Shown here in pieces: positions 40,354-53,588 of a DNA stretch of 64,000 bases. Location of the stretch: positions 13,647,001 through 13,711,000 of the forward strand of contig CM061099.1 in the NCBI GenBank assembly GCA_030770545.1, in the 5' to 3' direction. Position 1 is the first letter of the stretch. The number at the start of each line of letters is the position of its first letter. Under the pieces are notes generated by a model, which did not search any database, had not been told where the DNA came from, and saw nothing but the letters and a program-made list of their open reading frames with translations. Position numbers and translations under genes: made by a program. Source of the DNA: Macropodus opercularis. Its lineage: Eukaryota > Chordata > Actinopteri > Anabantiformes > Osphronemidae.

Positions 40354-42001
40354 TCAGCATCGGTGCTGCTCTCTCTTCTGCTTGTCGTAGGCCTCGCACT
40401 GCCGTCCCAACGACACTATTCTCTGCACAGGCACTTCAGCAGTCAGCGCAGAGTCCCACCAGCTGTACTCCGGCGACAGGACACATGTAGGCCTGTGGTT
40501 GATCAGGTAGCGGTTCAGGTAGCTCTCCTCAAGGCCCCAGGCGTCTACACTGTTAGCCTGATCCTGCAGGATGAGCAGAGAACAAGCACGAGCCAGTTTG
40601 TTCATCTCTGACACCAACCCGCCATAAAGCTCCGAGGTGTAGTAGTAGTCTCCTTCGTCCTCCTCCACACAAGCCGATGAAACCTCTTCGGCTTCATAAG
40701 GAAATGCATTTCGCGGCATCCCGTAGAGCTCTGGGTGCAACGTGGCCACCAAGTCTCCTAAAATCTCCTCTCCCACAGTGGCCACAAACTCCAGGTCAAC
40801 GTCTGCACAGAAGATGTAATCAACGTCACTGCTGACCGATCCTCGAATGGCTTCATCGACCAGGGCCATGCGGCGACGGGCCAGTCTGTCCCACCCAGGC
40901 AGCTCCGCAACAGGAATCACCTTCAGCTGCCGTAGAGGCCCCAACGCAATGGGGGGATCCAGAGAACGAGGACTGTCTGTGAGAATAAAGTAGGTGACCA
41001 TCTGAGCCGGGAGGAAGAAGGTTTCAGCTGAAGACAGGAAGCGTCTGACAAAGCGGCCATAAGGTCCCACCACAACTGACAGCAGACCTACACGAACTTC
41101 CTGATGTGTGAATTTGGCTCTGCGTTGAACTGAGTAGCGGGCGTCGCCCCACACAATGGGAGCCCCCCACGGTGTCTCCATAGGAGTCTGTGGCACAGCT
41201 ACCTTTATTCTTTCCCTGTCCACTCCCAGCCTCTGAAAAATAGGATCAGGTGACTTCATGCTGAGCGCAGCTTTACGTCCATGGAGGAAATCTGGAAAGA
41301 GACAACATGCTTCATTGAAAAACATCTTATTATATAGAAGTTGCCTTTTCTACTAGAAAGTGCCACTTATGTAGACAAAGATATGTAAACATGACAGGAC
41401 GGAGCTTCAGTTACAACAACCCAGCGTCGCATTTACTGTGTTGCCCTGGTGCAAAATGTGAACAAATCTTCTGCACACTTACATATGATAAGAGACAGGA
41501 GAAAACAGTACAGGGCCAGGTGCGTTCCTTTTATTTTGACCGGACCTGTGTGAAGAACAAACGCACAGAGACTCAGCGAAGCCAACGGGCACGTACTGGT
41601 ATCAGGACAACATGCTGGAGCCATGTCATCTACAAGTGTGCACGAAAAGCTGCGCATAGGGCAACAGCAGAAAGCAGACTGGGCCGATGGGTGTTGTTAT
41701 TCATGAAAACAGATTTGATAAGAAGCCAAAAGCTGCATATTGCTGCATGAGATACATGAGCATGAGACGCAACTAGACGCACAAGTGGGTAAGTGCAGAT
41801 ATTCATCTTCGTGTTCTCCACACATGTTGCAGCCAAGCGACTTAGGACTAACGCACGAGGCGGTTGAAATCTTTTAAAGTGTAAAAGCAGCTCAGCTCGG
41901 CTTCGTCCGGGAGCCAAGCAGCTATGACACAAGCAGAAGAGTTGGCGCAGGCTGCGTTTGTACTGACCTGTGGGTGTCTTGCAGAACGGGAGCAGCGCCA
42001 T
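40354..42001 (-). CDS. Divergent glycosyltransferase family 6 (ABO/GBGT1/GGTA1-like)
   Basis: A large exon at 41291-40354 (938 nt) plus a proposed 34-nt first exon at 42001-41968. The donor phase 1 matches the acceptor, giving 323 aa. GT6 hallmarks: PIVWGDARYS (56-65), VVVGPYGRFVRRFLSSAETFF (first half 84-95), YFILTD (112-117), LGPLRQLKVI (128-137), the DxD metal/UDP motif D175-V-D177 in FCADVDLEF, DEGDYYY (223-229), YGG (234-236), and RPTCVLSPEYSWWD (278-291). Family members transfer Gal or GalNAc in alpha-1,3 linkage to glycans or globosides in the Golgi. Oddities: the family motif WHDES reads G-L-E-E-S (264-268), keeping the proposed catalytic Glu but losing Trp and His; no N-terminal membrane anchor is visible; the whole catalytic domain is in one exon. 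The first exon is uncertain; another anchor exon could be missed. It is inserted between ELL2 and PCSK1, where human has no such gene. Confidence 0.82.
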
Positions 42002-44276
42002 TTTGGGACCTGCTGGTGGGTAAACACACAAACCTTTGTCTGAAACCACAGTTTTGGTCCAAAAAAGTCTCCCCCAGTCTCCCTGTCTCCGTGTCTCCAC
42101 TGCTCAGCCTGTCCCTTCCTGGAAATGCCCTGTGCAACTCGCTGTTACCGCCAGTGATTATTTTCTTTCTTCCCTTCTGTTTCTTTCCCTTCTTGAAGCT
42201 TTTGTAGACATTTCCACTCCCTTTTCTTCATATATCTTCCTTCTCACTCCCCCCCCCCCCCCCCCCCCCACTCGGTTCCTTCTGCAGTATTGGAGCAAAA
42301 CCAAAGCCACCAGATGTTTGGGGAATCTGGGGAGACAGGAGAAGAGCAGAGGGCAAGATGCAAACGAGGATAAATAAAGTGATATATGAACATAGGAGCG
42401 TGTTGGCATTATTTTCTCACGCTCACGTTAGAAATATGATACGTTAAAAAACAAACAGCTCAAAAGCTCCTCAGTAGGTTCTCACTCCTTATGAAGAAAC
42501 GATCCTTTTCGTCTCTCTCTAAGGGTCACAGCGAGCAGAAAGTAGAAAAACTAAAGACATTACTGTGTTAGCCAGACCTTTAGTACGTCATCAGAGTGTT
42601 GTTCTCCTTTGGTCCACAGAGTGGCAGCACCGAATAGGAAATGAAGGAGACTGGTGTCAAACCAGAGAAAGAGACAATCTTTTACAGAGGTTATAAATAT
42701 GATCAGATTCTCTGTAAAAAGATAGTATGAAAGAATTTTTGTGTTTGTGTATGAAACAGACAGACACCAGGGGTCAATTTGCAGTTTATTACGATAAATC
42801 TTGATATATATATATATTTTCCATACAGAAATTGCTAAATAAGTTTGGTGTGTGTAAACAACTTTGGACTGAAGCGTCAGTCGAAAATAAACTATAAGGA
42901 AAACAGCACAGACTAGACTAAAGAATGGAGAAGTCACAGGGTGTGTGTGTAAAGCGTGGTCCCAGGTCTGCTCCTGTCTCCTTGCAGGCAGGTAGTGTCA
43001 CACCAGAGGATAGAGACTCTGCGCTGACGCATCATAGCTACTCAGAAACACTTAGATCAGCGTCAGGATCCACATCACGTGATGACGCATTTATTTCAGG
43101 GCATATTAAGGCGTTCGAGATGATTGTGCAGTGACGGCTGCAGTGGCAGAGCCTCTATCCTGCAGAGCTTGTGGTCGTACCAAGACGCGATGATGAATAA
43201 ACAACATGTCAGCACAATCACTGTGTACACAAGCTTTTCGACAGCGACGGTTTTGGCAGTGTTCATTGGTAGTTAGGAGGACTACTCTCAAGTGTGTAGC
43301 TGTGCTGTGAACGGTGCCACAGGAAAAATGGGTTTGATACTATACATATTAATTCCATAAGCTTCCTTAGAAAAATATTTCATCTAATGCAGCAGTGTAC
43401 CTATGCAAAATTAAATACGTTGCACAAGTTGAATCATCGTTAGTTCGTGCCAGTCTCAGGTTTTAGTTTTCTGGTTCATATTTTGTTAATACAACTATTA
43501 AAGCTCATTTGCTAAATATGCTTCTTTTCATACTGTGTGTCCAGAATATACCTCTGTGACTCTCTTGAGCTTTGTTGAAACCCTGAGGATAAATCTTTAG
43601 TTTAAGCTTTTCAAATATTCAGGGGTTAATTTAATTTTTGCTATTATATTGAAGGTGAACTTTTAATTTCACACGTTGTGTGTTTCGAGGAGCAATTTGT
43701 CCTCTGAGTTGAACAACGTGAAGAAGTGTTCGATTACAAAGCAAGAGGAATTTTAAAAGAACTTGATTTTGGGATATGAAGATTTTGGATGTCAAAACCA
43801 AGGTACAATCATTGCCTTTGTATAATATATAGATAATATATAGATACTAATACAAAACTAATATTCTAATGGTGGCATGCTTGAGCAGGCAGCAAAGAAA
43901 AGAAAGACGAGGCCTCCTTTTCTCATCATTCAAACGCTTTCACTTTCACGACGTGGAGATAAAGTTGGTAGCAGAGAGGCTTTGAAAAGATCCAATTTTT
44001 GATCATTGGGGAAATTTAGCACGACAGCATGAAGGAATTGTTGAATTAATGGTGAAATGTAAATAGTGACAAAAACGATCAAATATGCAGCATCAGGGAG
44101 GAAAACAAAACTGAGTGGAAGAGTTTAATTTCCCTTTATTTCCTCTTGTCGTCCTCTCGTGCTACTCTGAGGCTTCTTCTCCTCTTTGCCTTGTTCCTCT
44201 GCTCCCCAACCAACACATAACCACACGTTTCCCTTATCTTACACTTTTCTCATCTCCTCTGCTCTCCTCTCCTTAT
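42002..44276 (-). other. GT6 5' flank and PCSK1 3' UTR
   Basis: A C21 homopolymer lies at 42249-42269. PCSK1 could end at a minus-strand AATAAA at 44140-44135, only 137 nt after its stop, or run to another at about 42788-42783. No recognisable coding sequence is seen; a hydrophobic minus-strand frame at 42937 opens with GTG, not ATG. Confidence 0.4.
44135..44140 (-). terminator. Candidate proximal poly(A) signal of PCSK1
   Basis: AATAAA on the minus strand, 137 nt beyond the PCSK1 stop codon. A distal alternative lies near 42783. Confidence 0.35.
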
Positions 44277-47200
44277 TCACTTGCGGTCAGCATCTATCAT
44301 TTGAAACAGGGCCTGCAGCAGTCGGTCATCTCTGTGCCTGTACGGCTTGGAGCTGTAGAAGCCATCGCTGTAGTCAGCATAGACACTGTCCTCAGGGTCC
44401 CGGTACTTGTTGATCACATCCAGAGCCTGGTACAGCATCTGAGGAGGGAACCTTGTAGCAGGAGGAGAGAGGTTTCTGCCCGGCTGCTGCTGCTGCTGCT
44501 TCCAGGCAGACGAGGCTCTGTCCACGGCGTGGGCCTGCCTGTTGAAGGCCGTCTGCAGGAGACGCAGCAGAGCCAGTGAGGAGGGCGGTGAATTTGAGGG
44601 CTTTTTGGACGGGGTGGAGGTTTGCTCAGTCTTCTGAGGTGGATGGGCCTGTGTGGGGTCCTAAGCCAGGAGACAAACAACACACACGATGTGAGATGAT
44701 GAAAGTTTGCATGCAAGAGAAATGGACAGTAGTCCGTTAGTACAGTGCCCTACATGTAGAACTATTACATGGCTTTAAGCTCATAGTCTTTGTTTCAAGT
44801 TAAATCCAATGTGCTGGATTAAAGAACACAAAACAATACATGATATTTCACTGTACTTTCAGAGGACTGTGTAATGTAATATATTGCCAATAATCCAATA
44901 AATGTACTCAGCACTTCAAAAGGATTGCTTTGGGATTTTCATCACAAATCTCTCTGTGACATAATCATTTGTAACTATGTCCTCTGTACTGATGATATGT
45001 TTCTGCCACGTTTCACCTTCTTCTCCCAGGTTTCTGTTGTGGTGTAGCAACACTGACCTCATTCATGTCATCCATATGTTCCACACCACGCCTGTCATTC
45101 TGCACAGCGTTGTAAGGAATATACACTCTGGGTTTCTTCATGTGCTCTGGCTTCTCCGACGTTCCATGTAGAATCAACTTCCAGTTCAATATCCGACCTT
45201 CGTTCTGCATCCGGCCCGACTGCAAGAGGGAACAGTGGTAGTGGGGGGGAGTGAGCCATTTGTGCCTTAGATATCACGTGGTACAAATGAAAAAAACAAC
45301 TGGTTCATCGGTAAAGAGGTGTAACTCACAGTGTCTGTGATCTTCAGGGTCCATGTGCCAGAGGGATCTTCTCCCCATGTGTGGACAGACATGAAATCCC
45401 AGTTTCTGAAGCCATTGGAGGACGTGTCCCTCTCTCGCTCAGCCAGCAGCACTGTACTGGTGCCTGTGGGAAAATCCAAAGGAAGAGTGAGAGGTGTGTT
45501 CTTTGTGTGTGTGTGTGTGTGTGTGTTTGTGTGTGTTTCTCTTACCAGCCGGGGAGGTGAGCGTGATGTGCAAGTCCCCCCTCCTGGTGTATTCAATGCT
45601 GGCCTCCACCTGCACATGCTCCAGTGAGTGCACCGCGTTGTCCTGCCCTGAACAGGCTTTGGTTGGAATCTCTATAGTGATCTCTCCTGCTGCTTTCAGC
45701 TCTCTGTGGGATAAATTAAAATAGCAGCGCTTGAGACACAAACAGCTCTCTGTGACAACAGAGGTTTAAAGGTTTAGATTCCTGATATTTTCTTACTCAC
45801 TCGAAGTTTTGAACAGAAAAGAAAATTGCACATATAACCTATATAGTTTAATTAAAACTCCAACTTCTGTAATTCTATTTCAAAACACTCTATGTGTCCC
45901 CAAGGGGTAATTTAAGCCTCACAGAGTGGTAGAAAATAACAAGCGCTTATCGTCGTTCCAAACGAAGAACAGTGCAAAACAAACAAACAAACAAACAACA
46001 TTTTTAAAAGATAATGATGCAGCACATCACGTTCGCACATGCACAGACGGATTTAGCTGCTTTCGGTCATTCATTTACAAAAATAGTTCATCTCCCCCAC
46101 ACATGAATGAAAGGATTTGCATGTTGGAGCTGGCATGAAGCTGGAGGGGGTGTGGACCAGTGAGCACGGGCAGAAATGTCGAGCCAAATCCACTGGATTA
46201 AACAGAGCCGCAGTAAGGTAATGAGGAAACTGGGTGTCAGTGCTACTGAGTGTCATAATCCACCGAACGGACCTTTAGAGTAACGCAGTGATGTGATATT
46301 GAAGATCTGTTTCAAAGTTGCGCAGCTGAGCTACATTTTTGGGTCGTTAATCCAGAAAGCAGCGCAGACCAAACATCTGGAGAGACCACAGAGGGAGAAA
46401 CGCTTCCTCCGGGTTTCCGTCTGTTGGTGGATTAGCATCTGCGTCTTTAATCCTATTGTTTATCAATTAGTAATTATAAATGAGCACTGCACGCGGCTGA
46501 CTGACCTCAGATTTTTATTATCTGTCCCTTTTAATCCATTACGATGACACAGGAAGTTTATTACATTATTTTAGTCAAACGTTGAATAAAGCCGCAGATG
46601 CTTCAGAAATTCAGGTACTCTGTTCAGGTACAAGACGAAAGCCGTGAGACGTTTCCGTACCTGGGCTGGAAGGAATCGTCCCTGACAATACACAACTTCT
46701 TTTCAGGCACGTGCTTCCAGGTGGCCGGGTCAGCGAGGTCCACCAGGGCTTTGGCGTTGAGAAGGCCGAAGCCAAACCGGCTGTTGACCATCAGCCCCGC
46801 TCCGTTCCGCTTCCATCCTGGGTTGTTGGCCAAAGGATCGTACTCTGAAGTCCAGACCACAATGTGCTGCAGGTCCCTCCAAGTTAGATCTGGACTGAGG
46901 GTGGAAGAATGGCACATTCGTTTATTCTCTGTCCATTTTGCTGATATGAACGTGTCAACGGACATTAAACCCGGTGGAAGTAAACATATCATGAGCATAC
47001 TTTTGTTCCAGTGCCAGGGCAAATATCCCAGCAGCCAGCGGGGCAGAGGCAGATGTTCCAGTGTGAGTCTGAGTGCACTCATTGTGCAGATCAGCGCTCG
47101 TCTGAAAGAAACATTAAATAACCTCGAATAAGACGCCTCTAACGTTACACACATGGCATGAAGCAAATACAACATACAGAAAGCAGAGTTTTAACGCAAA

Positions 47201-50200
47201 CTAAAGGTTAGATTTACTAACTATCCTCTGGTCGGTGTAGTCCCCACTGCTGTAGGCTGTAGCCAGGGTAGAGGAGCACTTCTCAGCGTACCAAGGGGAC
47301 AGGCCCTGCTGGGAAGCACTGCTGATTGAGATGGTGTAGATGCTGTCCGTGTAGCCGTCGCAGTCACAGTTATCGCCCTGGCGGCCGCCGTTCCCTGACG
47401 CCCAGACAAAGATGGATCCTTTCCCACCCCGGCCCTGCAGAAAACATGACAGAAAGCAACCATTAGGGTTGTGCAGTGAAAAACCATCACCACTAACTGA
47501 CCACGACAACCTTTATTCTTGGTTGTAGGCTACAGGTCATATTGATTGTGTTGTATCTGATTCCAACCCCTGCAGCAGGTATTACCTTAAACCCAATCAC
47601 ACCAGCTGATGGTCCTATCTTTTACCTTCTGAATACCATATTCAAACGCCTTCTGAGCCAAGCGACCGGGACCCTCCACGGTCTTGCCGTCGTCGTTGGG
47701 TCCCCAGCTGGCACTATAGATGTCCACATGCTCTGGATTGAATGCAATAGAGCTGGCCTCAATGGCATCGGTCACAATTCCATCCAGCATACGAATGCCT
47801 GAAGAGAAAAAGCAAAGAGTAAGAAAGACATTCAGTTCAATGTCTTGGTACGAGCTGTGGTACAACAGTTTTATAACTCGGGTGCTTCTGGGACACAAGA
47901 ACCAGCTGGACACCCCAGCGGCTCATACGAAGCAGCTCTAACATGGAACCATTGTTTAGTTGGATTGGAGTAATTTTGGAAAGTGACATTATGCAACCAC
48001 TTGATCCAAATCAGCTCTCCACCAGGAAATCTTCCTTCACTGCTAATAAACTCATTCAGTGCAGTGTAGCATGTTCAGAAACATTTCTCACCTCCAACTT
48101 TGGCGTTATATGCTACACCAACACCGCATTTATTGTTGTCTGCCTGCATAGCAATCTCCCCAGCGCACCTGGTTCCATGCCTAGGAGAAGGGTCACAGAA
48201 AATGATGCTTAGCTCTGATAAGGGTCACAGCACATTCTCACAGGGGCGGATGAAACGGCCATTAACTTACTTGTTTTCATTAGTAGAGTCGTATCTGGGG
48301 AAGGGGTCCGGGTCATTGTCGTTGAAATCGTAGCTGGCAGCCGCATCCTTCAGGAACAGCGTACAGAAGGTGATCAGATATTTCCTTTCAAAGCGGACGA
48401 GCTGTCACAGCCCGTCCGCTGTCATGGCGACGCATAGAAACACTGGAACGCTCATTATTCTGAGGCTGAACAAATGCTTGTCTGCAACCATGTGATACAT
48501 TCAGACGACAAACTGCAAAGATAATAAGTAAATTACAACCTGGAGATGATGTTCTTATTAAAATAGAAATTAAAAAGATTTGTTGTTTTAAAGATTCCTC
48601 TCTGCAGCAGCTTTAATATCAGCTTCAAACAGATGCCTCTTCCTGTCATTTAGGAATTACTGCTATTAGGTTATGAAAATATGCGGCTCATATGCCTCGA
48701 TTGTTAGGGACGAACGTCTTGGCTGATTGAGCCTCTTTGATTAATCAGCGTTAACCTAATTACAGCGGGAGTTGTTTCCATCAGCCCTGTTGTCATACAT
48801 AATTTCTCTCTCAATGTCTCGCTTTCATTTTCGCTCTGTATGCTAGCGAGCAGCAGCAGCAGCAGCAGCTCTTCAAACCACAGATGGAGCTTTTAAGAGT
48901 TTGTCTTTCTGGAGGATCTGTGCCAGCAGCAAACCTCATCAAGCTCCCATTCAGCCATCTTGGCTTTCATGGACTTGTAATTATTGGCGTCAACATACAG
49001 ATGGTAAAATCATTTTTAAAGGAATAAAGCATATTTTCAAAAACATGCAAGAAGTATAATCACTGAAATCAAAATTACTGTAACGGCAAAATGCTAATTT
49101 TGCAGCTGGAGATTAAAACTCCTTAAATTAAAATATTATCATACAGACAATATGTTACTGCCTTTATGAACCGCCTTGGAAGGTGTCACCAGCACATTGC
49201 TATGGCAACGGCAGACCCAGACGATGGGGGCTGTCTCCATGGAAACGGTGTCTTACGTAGTTGGAGTAGATGTCTGTGTGGTTCCACTCCAGCCCATCAT
49301 CTAGAACGGTGATGACCACTCCTTTCCCTGTGATGCCTTTCTGCCACACGGGGATCACGTGCAGGTCCAGCTTTGGCAGCGAGGATGACGTCCGCGTGTC
49401 TTGCTGGAAAGCGAGGACAGAATGACAAAGTTACACGTCCATCAGTTTAAAAGGACTAGGCTCTTTAAGAATGATCTTATATGTTAAAAAGGTCATCTGA
49501 CGTAGAGCGCTCTAGCTTTCAGAGGCTGACCTTTACAGAAATTCATTACTGGGTTGTTGGCTTTTCCTTTGTCAGGGCTCGAGTCCACTCACAGTGTACG
49601 GCCACTTGTAGGCAGATGCGTGAGACTCAGAATGATACAGGCTCTCCTATCGCCCCTAAAGCAGCCAATTTAGAGATGCCTTAAAGTGCCCAGAGACGCA
49701 CTACAATTCAAGACGCAGTTCTTGGCTCAGCTCACATTCAGACCACCTGATTAGTCAGAAATCTATCTCTGAGGCTATGTAATCTTACACAGTGTGTGTG
49801 GGCCTGTTTTAACAGTGAGTGAGGGAAAGCTGGATGCTCCATATGCCTGCATGCTGGAGACAGCTAAGACGCTGCTCTTTGGTTCTTTGCGCATTATGCA
49901 CAGACACTGCAGAACGCCACACCAAGACGTGACTCATCCCTGTGCTGTATCGCTTTTTTTTCCTCTCCTTGGCTCCCACTTTGATTCCCCGTTACCCTGC
50001 GTGCTATGTCTTTACGTTACCCTTCTCCCTCTTCTTTGGACAGTATCGGTTCCAGCAGCACAGTCAACACGCCCAAGTTGAAGTATAAATACACAGCAGA
50101 TGTTGTTCTTTCACACAATGTGTTGCAGTAACAATTTGCTCAAAGGGCTCCTACTCCCACCCAGCGCATATTTAGTCCGCTTGCTTTGGTGTTACACAAA

Positions 50201-53200
50201 ATGACTCACTTGTTGAGTAGCAGCCGAGGGGGTCGGTGGTCAGCCATGCATAGATTTTTAATGGTACACAACAAACACACTTGTTATGCATTAAATCTGT
50301 ACTGACACACACACACACACACAAAGAGATGCGTCAATGCACAATTAACACAGACTGACACATGCACTGTATGGATACACACACACACAGAGTCATACAT
50401 GCAGGCAGCAGGAATTTCAGGCTACAAGTATGAGTCACCCTCTGATTACATTATCAGGCAGTCAACCACTCTTGATGGATAAAGACACTCATCCTGTTCC
50501 CTGGCCCAGCCCCCCCCCCTCTGCCCCGATCAAACACGTATCTCCGGATGTGTCAGCGTCACTCTCTCCCAGCGTTTCTCATTAGCTACTAACCAAAAAG
50601 TCAAGAAAAAATAACATATCATACCTAAAACATAAAAAATATGGTCTACATTTGTTTTTCCTACCGGCTGTTTTACCTATTGCTACAGGCTTTAGTCGTT
50701 GCTGCGTAGATGTGGTGGATGAATCACTCTGCTTCAGATGGATGATAATGCGGCCTATGCAGTGACACAGACGTGGGCTCGTGTGCAAATGCACTAAGTG
50801 GTACTTTATGGCCGATTCCATTAGTGTCATAGTTCCTCATTGGCAAAAATGATTCCTTTCAATTTGTTTCCTTAGTCCCACAAGCGTGTGACTCATGTTA
50901 GGTTAGTGCAGGTGTGGAGATGAGGAAGCCGGGAGAGTGTAATATCGCACTGATGAACACGGACGTACTTTTACCTCCACCGACAAAACAACTGAAGGGG
51001 AATCAGTTTCCTTCATTGAACAGAACTATTCAGACTGATCTCCATTCTCTGGGGTAATTTAGTATGTTAGTACAGATCATTTGCAAACCTGCATATGTTC
51101 AAATATGGCATAAAAGTAGAAGCCATGGACTCTGTTATACTCAACAGAGGACTAATCTGCAACCATCACGATAATGGATCTCCTTGTCTCACCTCTTTGT
51201 TTCTTTAGGGATTGTAACGTATATTTTTTATGACTTCATAATGTTTTATAGACCACATCTATTATAATTACAAAGTGTGTTAGCAGTGTGTCTGGCAGCA
51301 GTGTGAGTAGGCCTATCTCCTACTACGTGACCTCAGAGGGCTAAAACATCCCATTCAGCTTAAACTGGGACTTAATGTGCGGTACTGTACTATTCTGCAT
51401 CGCGCTGGATTATAGTCTCTCCACCCTCTGGTCTCCTCACGGACCATGTCACCAATTAAGCAAATGGCTCTTTTGGCTAGAACTGCTCCAAAACAAGCCC
51501 TTGTTTGGGCTTTTCGTTTATTTTTGGAACAAAAACAGTGTTTGTGTTTGTTTATTTGGCATTTCTGCAGATAATATTTATTCACACACACACGCGCGCA
51601 CACGTACGTATTACGAGGACGTATAGTGGTGTGGAGCTTTAGCGTTCAAACAGAAGGCTCAATAACATACACAACATACGACCAAATACTTGTTGAATAG
51701 TCCTGACTTCCTGAAGACAACAAAGCTTCACTCGCTTTTAGTTCGAGTGTGATGCTGACGCCTTTATTTAAGACTCACCAGGTACCACTGCTGGTTCCAC
51801 ATGGGGTCATCAAACAGCTTGTCCACTGGGCAGTCCCTGCACTGTCTAAGGGACGCTCTCTTGCTGCGACGTTTCTCATACTGCTGCTCCGCCCACAGCA
51901 CCTACACAAAGTCAGGTGGAGACATTTGCTTTATTCAGGATGAGTGTGTATGAGACAAGCCGATCGGGTCCAGACCGGAACCAAAAGAGGCCACTCACCC
52001 GATCGTCCTCCGACAGCTGCCTGGTCATGTGTTCAGCGCTTCGTTTCATTCTGTGAGGATGATTGCGATGTTTGAACAAAAAATGGTCCTGCAGGGCCCC
52101 AATCTGCAGATAGGAAGACAGACTGGGTATTTTATTGGGAGTGACATAAGCAGACATCTGCTCACTGAAGCTTGTCTCGCAGGTCAAGAATCATCATTAT
52201 CCCTCACAACAGCACGGAGCATTTAGTCTGAGTGGAGCAACAAAGAAAACAGTTGCATCTTTCAGACAGAAGAAACGTCACACCTGTGTTACAGACTAAT
52301 AGTTTATGTAATATTTTTGCTCTGCTTTATAACAAATTAAATTGTTAGAAACCATATATATATACTGTGAATATTAGCAGACACATATTTAATCATTTTA
52401 CTCCAAATTAAAGTATTAGATTTTACAGAACCCATGTGTTTTTGGTTGAATTCAGACTAATAGTGTGGACCTTCAGTCTTACACTCAATTTTACACAGTC
52501 CTACACTGTAAAATCCACATTTACACACTGTTGATGTTAACTGTAAAAACTGTTAACTTCGATTGTTAAAACATCACATTTATTGTTTTTAACCAACATG
52601 TCTTGTAAATCTAAACAAATGTAATATAAATACTAAACAGTATCCCAGAAATCTCAGTTACTCATTTACTGAGCTCCTCAGAGCCAGAGGTTTGATATGT
52701 ATTAATGAACCTGCACCAAGGATTCAGACTGAATACGGTGTGTTTGAACGGGAGAGGATGTGTACTAACCAGGGAAATGAAAACCCGTGTCTCCAGTAAT
52801 GGGTTATCAGAAGTGTGTAAACAGTGAGTCGTGGCCTGATTAAATGTCCCTCTCCTTTAATTTGGCAGTGTGCTGAAAATGCACTGTATGCTTTTGGGCT
52901 ATAATAAAAAGCAATGAGTTCCCAGCCTAATGGCCTTATCATTCAAAGCAGAATAACTGATACAGCTATTACCTGCTCTGCTCTTCCAACACTGTCCACG
53001 GGCTCCAGGCTTATTTTACACCTCGTAAATCTATTTGTTGTTTTTCTCTTCTTTTTAAATGAGATGTTATTTGTGGTATACGGTTTTGGCGTATGGCTCC
53101 ACGGTTGTTACCTACCTGTCGGACCATTTGATAGTCCAGCTCCCTGGCGATCGCCTGCGCAGCTGCCAGTCCGCCTGGAATCTCCACTGCCCACTCGTTC

Positions 53201-53304
53201 AGGTATTGTCTGTCCCTCAGAGAAGTCTCCAGCGACCGGGGAACCACGGAGCAGAGGACGGCGAGTACACAACACATCACCAGTGGACGGCATCTCACTT
53301 CCAT
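44277..53304 (-). CDS. pcsk1: Prohormone convertase 1/3 (neuroendocrine convertase 1)
   Basis: Fourteen exons, read right to left: 53304-53116, 52103-51999, 51901-51779, 49403-49257, 48347-48271, 48180-48092, 47798-47626, 47434-47222, 47101-47001, 46894-46661, 45703-45546, 45463-45330, 45219-45058, 44660-44277. Total 2289 nt, 762 aa (human 753), all phases consistent. Order: signal peptide (about 1-26), prodomain with internal site PHRMKR and primary cleavage site RSKR113, S8 subtilisin domain with D174 (VLDDGLEWNHTD), H215 (KHGTRCAGE), oxyanion N316 (WASGNGG) and S389 (GTSASAP), P domain with RRGDL, and a C-terminal tail with the DDRLLQAL amphipathic helix. It cleaves prohormones (POMC, proinsulin and others) after paired basic residues in dense-core secretory granules, needing calcium. 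The tail has a short poly-Gln and the prodomain junction a CRDC insert relative to human. Paired CREs lie upstream. Confidence 0.99.
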
Positions 53305-53560
53305 CTCAGGTAGAATTAAACCAGAAAAGAAATTGATATGTCTACGCAAAACAGCTCGCACGATACGCGGACAGGACTCGGAGATGTAGCAAACTAGTCT
53401 TCTTGCTTCTCGTTTATTCCTCAAGGAACATCTGGTTGGTTTGGAGAGACCGTGAAACTGAGCGTTGCTGGTCCACCAAGCAGAGGAAATACTCGTGACA
53501 GGGAGGGTTGGTCTGCGCGCTGTGCGCCTGTGTGTGTCTGTGGGTTTGTGTTGTCCTCAC

Positions 53561-53588
53561 ACGTCAAATTGCGGGTGCTCTGACGTCA
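53561..53588 (-). promoter_or_regulatory. Paired cAMP-response elements of PCSK1
   Basis: A perfect palindromic CRE, TGACGTCA, at 53581-53588 (277 bp before the ATG) and a half-site TGACGTG read on the minus strand at 53566-53560. The mammalian PCSK1 promoter is known to respond to cAMP through closely spaced CREs; the arrangement here fits. Other candidate half-sites are further upstream near 53851. Confidence 0.65.

Noticed and set aside
42560..42937. Hydrophobic minus-strand frame (TSPFFSLVCAVFLIVYF) as a membrane anchor for the GT6 gene
   Set aside because: It opens with GTG rather than ATG and lacks the basic flank of a type II anchor. I saw no donor in the phase required.
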